Source: Candidatus Uhrbacteria bacterium RIFCSPHIGHO2_02_FULL_57_19 (GTDB taxonomy: Bacteria; Patescibacteriota; Patescibacteriia; 2-12-FULL-57-11). From it: a stretch of 12,371 nucleotides of DNA. The stretch covers positions 1 through 12,371 of the forward strand of contig MGDZ01000007.1 in assembly GCA_001791115.1 (NCBI GenBank), read 5' to 3'. Positions within the stretch are counted from its first letter, which is position 1; each line of letters starts with the position of its first letter. The notes under the pieces were generated by a model. It saw only the letters and a program-made list of their open reading frames with translations. It was not told the DNA's origin and did no database searches. A program made the position numbers and the translations under genes. Below are positions 1-5,065 of this stretch, in pieces.

Positions 1-309
1 CTTAAGGTTTGTGCTTGCACGAGCCTTTTTAAATTTGAATTTATTGATCTTTTCCAGAAGATCAATCGTCGCGATCACTGAAGGATTTTCAGACTCCTTG
101 AGATATACTCTGCTGCCGAATTTCTCGTTTAAAGGCGTCAAAAATTCATCTGCCCAAGAAGGGGAAAATGTGTGAACACCATCAAAGTTAATGAATATTC
201 GTTCATCAGCAGGAACTTCTGCCAGTCTTGATTGGAACGCGGCAAACGCTTCTCTGCCCGCCTCTCGTGAAGAAAGCACGAAACCGAATTTTTTTAGTGA
301 GATTTCCAT
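1..309 (-). CDS. STAS-like DUF4325 protein (C-terminus outside window)
   Basis: The reading frame is open from an ATG at 309 down to base 1 with no stop, so 103 residues are visible and the C-terminus is missing. The core FDGVHTFSPSWADEFLTPL (about residues 43-61) matches the pattern of the STAS-like DUF4325 family: a hydrophobic strand ending in D-x-x, then S-x-x-A-D-E-F/L at the helix start. Members of this family commonly sit beside a GHKL-type ATPase, as here, and are thought by analogy to anti-sigma/anti-anti-sigma partner switches to bind or be phosphorylated by it. That role is inference. The gene is the second of a two-gene module; its partner ends at 521 and the two are separated only by an inserted element. 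No Shine-Dalgarno is visible before the ATG. Base composition is clearly more AT-rich than the genes to the right of 1373. Confidence 0.72.
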   Translation of the reverse strand, partial: MEISLKKFGFVLSSREAGREAFAAFQSRLAEVPADERIFINFDGVHTFSPSWADEFLTPLNEKFGSRVYLKESENPSVIATIDLLEKINKFKFKKARASTNLK

Positions 310-318
310 AGCGCTTTA

Positions 319-519
319 GGGACCTCTGCAAAACCCACATTCTACTGCAATTTCACGCTTTCTGCTGCAAAATTGCATAAGCTCCTCCGCTTACACTACG
401 TGTAAACATCGTCGCTTCTGCAATTTTTCGCTGCCTGCCTGCCGGCAGGCAGGCGAAATCATGAAATTTCACCTGCCTGCCGGTAGGCAGGTAACGAACG
501 TGAGTTCTGCAGAGGCCCC
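319..519. mobile_element. MITE-like non-autonomous element, 201 bp
   Basis: The ends are imperfect inverted repeats. The left end (319-336) is GGGACCTCTGCAAAACCC; the reverse complement of the right end (502-519) is GGGGCCTCTGCAGAACTC, 15 of 18 identical. The element is flanked by TTTA on both sides (315-318 and 520-523), consistent with a 4-bp target duplication. It has no ORF. Inside, CTGCAA-type hexamers recur near the ends (about 326, 345, 366 and 418), a pattern often seen for transposase-binding sites. There is an inverted repeat TTACAC/GTGTAA (391-405) and two large GC-rich palindromes near the right end. It lies exactly between the stop codon of the MerR-GHKL gene and the DUF4325 gene. 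I do not recognise the parent transposon. An alternative is a structured intergenic repeat unit with no transposition. Confidence 0.7.
433..492. repeat. Pair of GCCTGCC/GGCAGGC palindromes
   Basis: Positions 433-443 (GCCTGCCTGCC) and 444-454 (GGCAGGCAGGC) form a perfect 22-bp palindrome with no loop. Positions 471-481 (ACCTGCCTGCC) and 482-492 (GGTAGGCAGGT) form a second one with a single mismatch. Between them GAAAT (455-459) pairs with ATTTC (466-470). The three hairpins in a row would make a very stable cruciform or RNA. From memory, palindromes of this GCCTGCC type recur in Parcubacteria-like genomes. A shorter relative, TGCCTG/CAGGCA, occurs at 3963-3981. Confidence 0.75.
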
Positions 520-520
520 T

Positions 521-1246
521 TTAGAATTTAATAAGAACAAGACAACCTCGTATAGGCCGATCGGCTTTTTTAATGATCAATTCCCGGTCTCCCTTTTTTA
601 GATGCAGCTCCGCCGTTCCTGATTGAAAAGTCAGTTTCAGATCAAAGTCGGTCACCATGGCTCTTACGAACTTCAGTCCATTGCCCCTGTGCTCTGGCGC
701 TCGGGCAGTCAAGATCAGAGTGAATGCAGCCCGCAACGCCTCTTCATCGTCAACAAGTTCTGGCTTTACTCGTCGTAGCGTTGCTAGGACGCCCTGACCT
801 CGGTCGGCCAAAACAACTATCCTTTTAGAAAGATCATAAGAGAAAAATGAACCTAAGACATCCGGCCAATTCCCAATATTATGATCAAATGAGTTGTTGC
901 CGATTTCACCGGTAATTGAGGTGACGATCGGGCCCAGGGCTTGGAGTAGAGGATTCGAATCAAATTGCAAGGCCATTCTGTTCAAGCGCGTAGTGAACAC
1001 ATCCTTAGTGGGACAGTGAAACTCTCCCTCTAGAGGGTCAGGAACTGCCGCACTAACCCAGTCTTTCGCTATTTGAAAGAGTCCTTTGGTGAGTTTTTTT
1101 AGGTCAGACAATGAATAATAACGGTGGCCGCCTTCTGAAACTAAGGTAGCTCGAAAAGTGCCGCGCTCATGCCAGCGGCGGAGAGTTTGAATAGAAACGC
1201 CGAGAAATTCAGCAGCTTCACTAATGGGTAAGAGTTTATTGATCAT
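521..1246 (-). CDS. MerR-type HTH fused to GHKL (histidine-kinase-like) ATPase
   Basis: This 241-residue protein joins two modules. Residues 5-55 are a MerR/excisionase-type winged helix (ISEAAEFLGVSIQTLRRW, then the wing around GGHRYYSLSDL). Residues about 85-225 are a GHKL ATPase: N-box E114-I-G-N-N-S-F-D-H-N, G1 box D148-R-G-Q-G, G2 box G188-N-G-L. There is no H-box dimerisation domain and no receiver domain, so it is not an ordinary sensor kinase. With a DUF4325 STAS-like protein downstream, the likely role is a partner-switch regulator in which nucleotide state or STAS binding changes DNA binding; that is inference. The ATG at 1246 gives a full HTH. No Shine-Dalgarno precedes it. The promoter and repeats upstream suggest self-regulation. 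Composition is AT-rich relative to the rest of the window, hinting at horizontal acquisition. Confidence 0.8.
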   Translation of the reverse strand: MINKLLPISEAAEFLGVSIQTLRRWHERGTFRATLVSEGGHRYYSLSDLKKLTKGLFQIAKDWVSAAVPDPLEGEFHCPTKDVFTTRLNRMALQFDSNPLLQALGPIVTSITGEIGNNSFDHNIGNWPDVLGSFFSYDLSKRIVVLADRGQGVLATLRRVKPELVDDEEALRAAFTLILTARAPEHRGNGLKFVRAMVTDFDLKLTFQSGTAELHLKKGDRELIIKKADRPIRGCLVLIKF

Positions 1247-1262
1247 AGAAGCATTTGTAACA

Positions 1263-1291
1263 AAAATATCATATCTATACAGTTACGTCAA
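1263..1291 (-). promoter_or_regulatory. Putative sigma-70 promoter of the MerR-GHKL gene
   Basis: On the minus strand TTGACG (1286-1291) and TATTTT (1263-1268) are separated by 17 bp. The start codon is 16 nt past the -10 box, leaving a leader of about 10 nt without a Shine-Dalgarno. The -35 box overlaps one arm of an inverted repeat, as expected for a repressible promoter. Confidence 0.45.
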
Positions 1292-1334
1292 ATCTATCAA
1301 TATCTATACCTAAAAGGCAAAACTAGACGTAACT
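1272..1334. promoter_or_regulatory. Candidate operator: 9-bp inverted repeat enclosing TATCTATAC direct repeats
   Basis: AGTTACGTC (1281-1289) is the exact reverse complement of GACGTAACT (1326-1334). TATCTATAC occurs twice on the same strand (1272-1280 and 1301-1309), with a third, partial copy ATCTAT at 1292-1297. All lie at or just upstream of the putative promoter of the MerR-GHKL gene, so the natural reading is binding sites for its own HTH. The regulator assignment is inference. Confidence 0.5.
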
Positions 1335-1362
1335 AAAACCGCGCGGGACACCGAGCGGTTTT
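1335..1362 (-). terminator. Intrinsic terminator of the traR/dksA-lspA-binding protein operon
   Basis: AAAACCGC (1335-1342) pairs with GCGGTTTT (1355-1362), with an inner CGG/CCG helix and a GACA loop. Read leftward it ends in GCGGTTTT, 10 nt after the stop codon of the binding-protein gene. The symmetric A and T flanks would let it work in either direction. Confidence 0.75.
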
Positions 1363-1372
1363 GCTTACATTA

Positions 1373-2569
1373 TTACTCGGCCGTGAAGACCTTGATGTCT
1401 TTGAGCTCTCCCTGGAATACCTGCTTGACCCAATAGTTTTTCCAGATGATGTCGCCATTTTCATCCAGATCCACGTCCGCCAGCGCGCCGCCGGCCCAGC
1501 CGGAGAGAGTGGACAGCGACTTTTGGGCTTTTTCCGTATCCATCTGGTTTTGCTCGATCAAGTCCTTGACCAGATAGACAATGGAATAGGCATTGGCCAT
1601 GAATAGTGGAAAGGGCGGCACTTCGTTATATTTCGTCTGATAAGCGGCGAGGAAGGGCGCGGCCCGCTCGGACTTTTCGTCGAAGAAGGCCTCGAAGCCG
1701 ACCAGTCCTTCGAGGTCGGCGGCGTTATTTTTGACCGTCTCACGGCCAATCAACACCTCGGCGGCGAGTACGGCAGCTTCGATTCCGTTTTCTTTGAGCT
1801 GTTTAGCGATGAGCACTCCCGGCGCCGAGGTCTGAGGCAATAGATAAACTATGTCCACGTTAGCCGTCTTGATTTTTAGCGCCTGACTGCGGAAGTCGGT
1901 CTCGCCGGTTTGGTAGGTTTCATCAACCACTATTTTTCCGCCTTGGTCTTCAAAGGCCTTTTTGAAGGTGGCGCGGAGCCCTTGGGCGTAATCAGTCTGT
2001 TCGCTTATTATTGCCGCTCTTCGCGCGCCGAGGTCTTTCGCCGCGTACTGGGCCGCTACTGACCCGGCCATAGCGCCAGATGGCGCGAGTCGAAACACAT
2101 ACTCTCCGCCCTTGGTCGTAATATTCGGAGATGTTTCTGACGGCGAAATGACGATCACCTTATTTTCGTTGGCGATGGGCGCGAAGCCAAGCGTCTCACC
2201 CGAGCAAGCGCCGCCGATGATGTATTTGACTTTGTTGACGCCAACCAGCTTCTGGGCGGCGGTGGCGGCCTCGTTTTCGTCGCACTTGCCGTCCTCGTAT
2301 TGCACGCGCAGAGGCCGGCCGCCGACCCCGCGGGCGGAGTTAAATTCATCCACGGCCATCTGAATCGAACGCTGAAGCGGGATGCCGAGGGCGGCGTCGT
2401 CGCCGGCAAACGGCAAGATGGCGCCGATGGTCACCGCCTCGCCGGTGACGACCGTTGGCGCTGGCGCCTTAGGTCCAACCACTTCCGGTCGTTGCCTGAC
2501 CAAGAGAAAGACCACCAGAGCCGCGACCACGATTCCAATAATCCACCAAACCAACTTGGATATATTCAT
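1373..2569 (-). CDS. LivJ-like ABC-type ligand-binding protein, membrane-anchored
   Basis: This 398-residue protein has an N-terminal membrane segment (residues 6-24, WWIIGIVVAALVVFLL), then a linker rich in Pro and Ala, then a type I periplasmic-binding fold from about residue 46 (VTIGAILPFAGDDAALG) to the end. SPSETSP near residue 141 fits the ligand-contact loop of the Leu/Ile/Val-binding (Peripla_BP_6) family, and C96 and C122 are placed like the disulfide of LivJ. There is no lipobox cysteine, so it is probably held by an uncleaved signal anchor rather than a lipid. No permease or ATPase of a Liv-type transporter lies beside it. Ligand is unknown; amino acids or related small molecules are the family default. 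It starts inside the last codons of lspA (ATGA overlap), so translation is coupled. A GGAGA motif 10 nt upstream could serve as ribosome-binding site. Confidence 0.85.
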   Translation of the reverse strand: MNISKLVWWIIGIVVAALVVFLLVRQRPEVVGPKAPAPTVVTGEAVTIGAILPFAGDDAALGIPLQRSIQMAVDEFNSARGVGGRPLRVQYEDGKCDENEAATAAQKLVGVNKVKYIIGGACSGETLGFAPIANENKVIVISPSETSPNITTKGGEYVFRLAPSGAMAGSVAAQYAAKDLGARRAAIISEQTDYAQGLRATFKKAFEDQGGKIVVDETYQTGETDFRSQALKIKTANVDIVYLLPQTSAPGVLIAKQLKENGIEAAVLAAEVLIGRETVKNNAADLEGLVGFEAFFDEKSERAAPFLAAYQTKYNEVPPFPLFMANAYSIVYLVKDLIEQNQMDTEKAQKSLSTLSGWAGGALADVDLDENGDIIWKNYWVKQVFQGELKDIKVFTAE

Positions 2570-3039
2570 AGATTTGCGTTCTCCGAAGAGAAATGTTTAG
2601 AGGGTTTAAAAATTTTCGGTTTGAGAAGCAGCAGCACGATTCCGGCCATTACAGAGAGATCGGCCAGGTTTATGTATGATATTGGCCCGATGCGGATAAT
2701 GTCCAGAACTCCTCCGCGAACGAGACGGTCAGCCAAATTGGAAAGTCCTCCGCCCATGATCGCCGTCCATCCCAAAGAATCAAAGAGACAGCTGTTCCGC
2801 AAAGATTTTTTGAGTCCGACCGCGCAGAGCGCCAGCGCGCCGACAACCAAGAGAAGCAGGATGAACTCCGGTGCCGGGATGCTTCCGGGGAGACCGGTAT
2901 TTACCAAGCGGACCAAGGTCAGCCCGGGAAACAAACGCACTCCAGTTTCCGGGAGTGCGTAGGATGCCCATTTGGAAATTTGATCAACCAGCACGACCGT
3001 TATCGCCACAAATAGCGCTACCCATCCGTTCCTTCTCAT
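2566..3039 (-). CDS. lspA: Lipoprotein signal peptidase (signal peptidase II)
   Basis: This 157-residue polytopic membrane protease should cut prolipoproteins before the lipid-modified cysteine. The family blocks are present in order: D19-Q-I-S-K near the first membrane segment, an N-T-G block at 47-49, GGGLSNLADRLVRGGVLDII (96-115), and NLADLSV (124-130). The two catalytic aspartates should be D113 and D127. The N-T-G block continues LPGS rather than the usual AAF/S, a visible departure from the norm. Length is typical. The stop codon overlaps the start of the binding-protein gene by 4 nt, and the traR/dksA-like gene ends about 40 bp upstream, so the three look like one operon. The ATG at 3039 has no Shine-Dalgarno. 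Confidence 0.93.
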   Translation of the reverse strand: MRRNGWVALFVAITVVLVDQISKWASYALPETGVRLFPGLTLVRLVNTGLPGSIPAPEFILLLLVVGALALCAVGLKKSLRNSCLFDSLGWTAIMGGGLSNLADRLVRGGVLDIIRIGPISYINLADLSVMAGIVLLLLKPKIFKPSKHFSSENANL

Positions 3040-3047
3040 ATCAATTA

Positions 3048-3082
3048 CTATCCCCTATACCCTATCCACTATTCCCTAACCT
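3048..3082. repeat. Period-7 tandem repeat, consensus CTATCCC, five units
   Basis: Read on the plus strand the units are CTATCCC, CTATACC, CTATCCA, CTATTCC and CTAACCT with no indels. The CTA is invariant and the last four bases drift. It occupies the whole gap between traR/dksA and lspA and runs onto the former's stop codon. On the transcribed strand each unit supplies TAG, and because 7 is not a multiple of 3 this places stops in all three frames. Confidence 0.75.
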
Positions 3083-3452
3083 AGGCCTCCTGGGTCAGCC
3101 GCTTCTTACAGTCGATGCAGGCCGAGGAGACCGGCCGGGCCAAGAGCCGCTTGGGGTCGATTTCTTTGGTGCAGTATTTGCAAACGCCGTAGGTTCCGGC
3201 GGCGATCCGGCGCAAGGCCGACTGAACGTCGCGGAGCGCCGATTCCAGAGTTCGCTCGAGCGTCAGGTTCGTCGAATAGGTATCCACCTCGGCGGCGTTT
3301 TCGTCCTCTTTATCGCCTATTTCCGGGAAATTGGCGTTGAAGTCCTCGGTGTTTTTCGGATTGCGCCGCGAAAACTGAGCCAGCCGCTCCTCAAGGTCGG
3401 TTCGCTCATCCTCAAGCTTCTTTTGAATTGCCGAGAGATTCTTCGTATCCAT
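3081..3452 (-). CDS. TraR/DksA family C4 zinc-finger protein
   Basis: This 123-residue protein begins with a charged coiled-coil-like helical region (about 5-35), has an acidic stretch around 44-57 (EIGDKEDENAAEV), and ends in a C4 zinc finger C91-x2-C94-x17-C112-x2-C115. Family members enter the RNA polymerase secondary channel or otherwise modulate transcription. Here the acidic tip does not clearly show the D-x-x-D-x-A of true DksA, so a TraR/YteA-like label is safer. The ATG at 3452 is the first in-frame start; no Shine-Dalgarno is seen. The gene lies about 90-100 nt downstream of a terminator-like structure, behind a strong promoter at 4043-4071, so its expression may depend on read-through of a long structured leader. 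A weak local promoter is also possible. Confidence 0.88.
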   Translation of the reverse strand: MDTKNLSAIQKKLEDERTDLEERLAQFSRRNPKNTEDFNANFPEIGDKEDENAAEVDTYSTNLTLERTLESALRDVQSALRRIAAGTYGVCKYCTKEIDPKRLLARPVSSACIDCKKRLTQEA

Positions 3453-3503
3453 AGGACTTATTTAAAAATACCTTCCAGGCCAGTAATCCACAAGTCAGGT
3501 TAG

Positions 3504-3547
3504 AAGGATACCAGGGTGCTGGCCGGTCGGCAAGAACCGATATCCTT
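3504..3547 (-). promoter_or_regulatory. Three-way-junction RNA fold in the traR/dksA leader
   Basis: AAGGATA (3504-3510) pairs with TATCCTT (3541-3547). Inside are two further stems: CCAG (3511-3514) with CTGG (3519-3522), and CGGT (3524-3527) with ACCG (3536-3539). The result is a compact three-way junction about 50 nt before the traR/dksA start, just past the terminator-like helix. The pairing is visible in the sequence; any regulatory role (protein-binding leader, or 3' domain of the upstream RNA) is inference. Strand is assigned from context. Confidence 0.5.
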
Positions 3548-3550
3548 GTA

Positions 3551-3609
3551 CAAAAAGAAAGAGGCGCTGATGTTGCCCGACATAGAAATTATGTGGCTCA
3601 CTGCGCCTC
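3551..3609 (-). terminator. Terminator-like helix with competing GNRA hairpin
   Basis: On the minus strand GAGGCGC (3609-3603) can pair with GCGCCTC (3567-3561), followed directly by TTTCTTTTT (3560-3552). The 35-nt loop contains its own small hairpin, ACATA/TATGT (3580-3584, 3590-3594). The same GGCGC (3607-3603) can instead pair with the GCGCC just upstream (3616-3612) around a GAGA tetraloop. The two helices are mutually exclusive, as in attenuators. The long loop makes it an atypical terminator. Confidence 0.5.
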
Positions 3610-4036
3610 TCGGCGCCGTGGCATGGGGGTAATCCCCCGCCCGTAAGAGCGCGGATTTCGCTGGTATGAACGGATTTCGCAGATGTTATCCGCGGGATCC
3701 GCCCAAAATCCGTGAAATCAGCTCACACACGGGTGGGAGATTATCCCAGTCCTGCCACGACGGAAGGAACCGGTCTCTCCTACCTTTCTTGGGTAGCGCC
3801 CCTAAAACTTCATGCTCCGAAGAGGATGAAGGTTCCTTGAAGGGGATACCCGCGTCGCGGTTTTTGCTTTTGTTTTTATTTTAAGCAGTGACGCGAGAGA
3901 AAAGTACGAGAGAGGGAATTGTGCCCCTCCCCAAAATACCTGTCCGGGAACCGGACGGTACTTGCCTGCCAAAGACAGGCAGAGAGGAACACTTCCCTGG
4001 TTGTGGAAAGAACGGGCATACGCTTTATCAGCGTAC
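3551..4036 (-). ncRNA. Large structured RNA of unknown class (about 490 nt), or long structured leader
   Basis: A near-consensus promoter at 4043-4071 predicts a start near 4036, and a terminator-like helix with a U-rich tail predicts an end near 3551. Between them I see these stems (plus-strand coordinates): TACGCT/AGCGTA 4019-4035; TGCCTG/CAGGCA 3963-3981; GTCCGG/CCGGAC 3942-3956; CGCGTC/GACGCG 3851-3856 with 3890-3895, enclosing an A-rich loop; nested GGGTA/TACCC, CCCCT/AGGGG and CTTCAT/ATGAAG (3791-3851); TGGGA/TCCCA 3734-3748; ACGGATTT/AAATCCGT (3670-3677, 3706-3713) enclosing CGCAGAT/ATCCGCG; GGGGG/CCCCC 3625-3638; GCGCC/GGCGC 3603-3616. The loops at 3818-3821 and 3608-3611 read UUCG (closed by C-G) and GAGA only on the minus strand, which supports that strand. 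The RNase P core (GAGGAAAGUC), the tmRNA ends and the SRP tetraloop motif are absent on both strands. It could be a free RNA or the 5' leader of traR/dksA. Confidence 0.6.
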
Positions 4037-4042
4037 ATACAC

Positions 4043-4071
4043 ATAATAACAGAAAAAAGCCGTTTTGTCAA
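4043..4071 (-). promoter_or_regulatory. Strong sigma-70-type promoter for the structured RNA
   Basis: On the minus strand TTGACA (4066-4071) and TATTAT (4043-4048) are separated by exactly 17 bp: a consensus -35 and a -10 one base off TATAAT. The predicted start is about 4036, immediately before a hairpin (4019-4035). It is the best promoter match I found in the window. A cluster of DnaA-box-like sequences begins 54 bp upstream. Confidence 0.75.
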
Positions 4072-4124
4072 TCGTCTTATTTTGCTTTATAGAGCCAAAT
4101 TTGAAGGAAGTTTACTGATGGGGA

Positions 4125-4195
4125 TGTGGGTAAAGTTCATAAATTGTGGAAGAAGCTGTGGAAAACCAGATGTTGTTATCCACAGGTGTGGATAA
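4125..4195. other. DnaA-box cluster (candidate oriC or DnaA-controlled region)
   Basis: Five 9-mers resemble the DnaA box TTATCCACA or its complement TGTGGATAA. Two are exact and face each other with 2 bp between: TTATCCACA (4176-4184) and TGTGGATAA (4187-4195). TGTGGGTAA (4125-4133) and TGTGGAAAA (4157-4165) have one mismatch each, and TGTGGAAGA (4145-4153) has two. A weaker copy lies at 4002-4010. The flank toward 4040-4110 is AT-rich. This pattern is typical of replication origins, but dnaA and dnaN are not in the window and genes on both sides point the same way, so an alternative is DnaA control of the promoter at 4043-4071. The inverted pair could also act as a simple hairpin behind the gene ending at 4210. 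Confidence 0.6.
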
Positions 4196-4209
4196 GTATC
4201 TATGCGTTT

Positions 4210-5061
4210 TTAACAGGAAGGGAGAATAAGGGTATGAAGATTGGTTTGGATGCGGAAGGCGGTATTAGGAAGATAGAGAAAGGGTGGAATACCAGTAAAA
4301 GGGTTGATTATCGGACGAAAATGAGCGGATGGCCTGACTGGCCAGGCGTCGGGTTGAAGATGGACAACCATTTCGCGGTTCGGGCAGAGCCGAAGGGTGC
4401 GGGGTTTAGGCCGGGAAAAAGCGGCTGCCAGACGGTCTGGCGTGGAGGCAATGATGGTGAAACCTTTCAAGGAGAGGTAAACCAGGCCGCCATCGGGGAG
4501 GGTCAACTGTCGGCCCCTTTTGCCGAGCATCTCCACTGTCTCAAAGGGAAAAAGGGATGGGTCTTGGATTTCCTCCAGGTACCTGGTGCCGTCGGGAAGC
4601 CGCATTTCTCGGGCTATGGGGTGCCGGGGAGCCAGGAAGGCGGACATATCCTTTTCAAATCCGGGATCAATCTCGGTCCGACCGTCTTCTGGTATGAGCA
4701 GAACGGCAAAGGGGTCATTGTCTCCATTTTCCAAGACTGCTATGGCCGACTCCTTTTTTCCGATTGAGTCAAAAACCGCGTTAACGGCTCCCTCGGAGAA
4801 GAGATCGATGGTTTCGGGGCGAAGAAAATTGCCGATCACCGTCTCCCACCACTCGGAGTCCACTGCGCCGGAGCTCCGGACGGCCAGAATCGCTTCTTTT
4901 GGAAAATGGAACCCGCGAACAATGGTTGTTTCGGGCCGGTTGCCTATGGCCAGCGCGGCCAAAGCCGATAAAACCAAAACGCTCCCCGGAAGGAGCCGTT
5001 CCGGGTTGAGGAGCCATTCTAGGGCTGTGCGGACGGCCTGGGGAGCGTTGGGGATTTTCAT
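4210..5061 (-). CDS. Membrane-anchored protein of unknown function downstream of pnp
   Basis: I do not recognise this 283-residue protein with confidence. It has one N-terminal membrane segment (about residues 23-39, LLPGSVLVLSALAALAIGN) and a predicted outside domain of alternating strands and short helices. The layout, with FHFPKEAILAVRSSG after the anchor and later FTIIASTPDRLAAAF, recalls proteins of the DUF3352 type, but that is only a weak impression. The start is chosen as the ATG at 5061, 4 nt after the PNPase stop, because the first 49 codons of a longer frame would lie inside pnp and are Arg/Ala-rich shadow sequence. The tight spacing implies co-transcription and probable translational coupling with pnp. 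No terminator with a U-run follows; the DnaA-box palindrome begins 15 bp past the stop. Confidence 0.72.
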   Translation of the reverse strand: MKIPNAPQAVRTALEWLLNPERLLPGSVLVLSALAALAIGNRPETTIVRGFHFPKEAILAVRSSGAVDSEWWETVIGNFLRPETIDLFSEGAVNAVFDSIGKKESAIAVLENGDNDPFAVLLIPEDGRTEIDPGFEKDMSAFLAPRHPIAREMRLPDGTRYLEEIQDPSLFPFETVEMLGKRGRQLTLPDGGLVYLSLKGFTIIASTPDRLAAAFSRPKPRTLRLCPNREMVVHLQPDAWPVRPSAHFRPIINPFTGIPPFLYLPNTAFRIQTNLHTLILPSC

Positions 5062-5065
5062 GGCT

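Noticed and set aside
3490..3870. Plus-strand RNA ending at CCGC-GTC-GCGG followed by TTTTTGCTTTTG
   Set aside because: The terminator stem is only 4 bp, no good plus-strand promoter is visible, and the stable UUCG and GNRA loops exist only on the other strand. Not excluded, but less likely.
3551..4036. RNase P RNA, tmRNA, SRP RNA or group I/II intron
   Set aside because: I looked for GAGGAAAGUC and its partner, tRNA-like ends with a TTCGA-type T-loop, the SRP GGAA-loop motif, and intron domain V or P7 sequences on both strands and found none.
3802..4071. 89-codon frame on the minus strand within the structured RNA
   Set aside because: Its ATG lies in the promoter -35 region, upstream of the predicted transcription start, and the product shows no domain; the DNA is better explained by RNA helices.
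4126..4767. 213-codon frame on the plus strand
   Set aside because: It begins within the DnaA-box cluster and runs antisense to the gene downstream of pnp; no domain or ribosome-binding site supports it.
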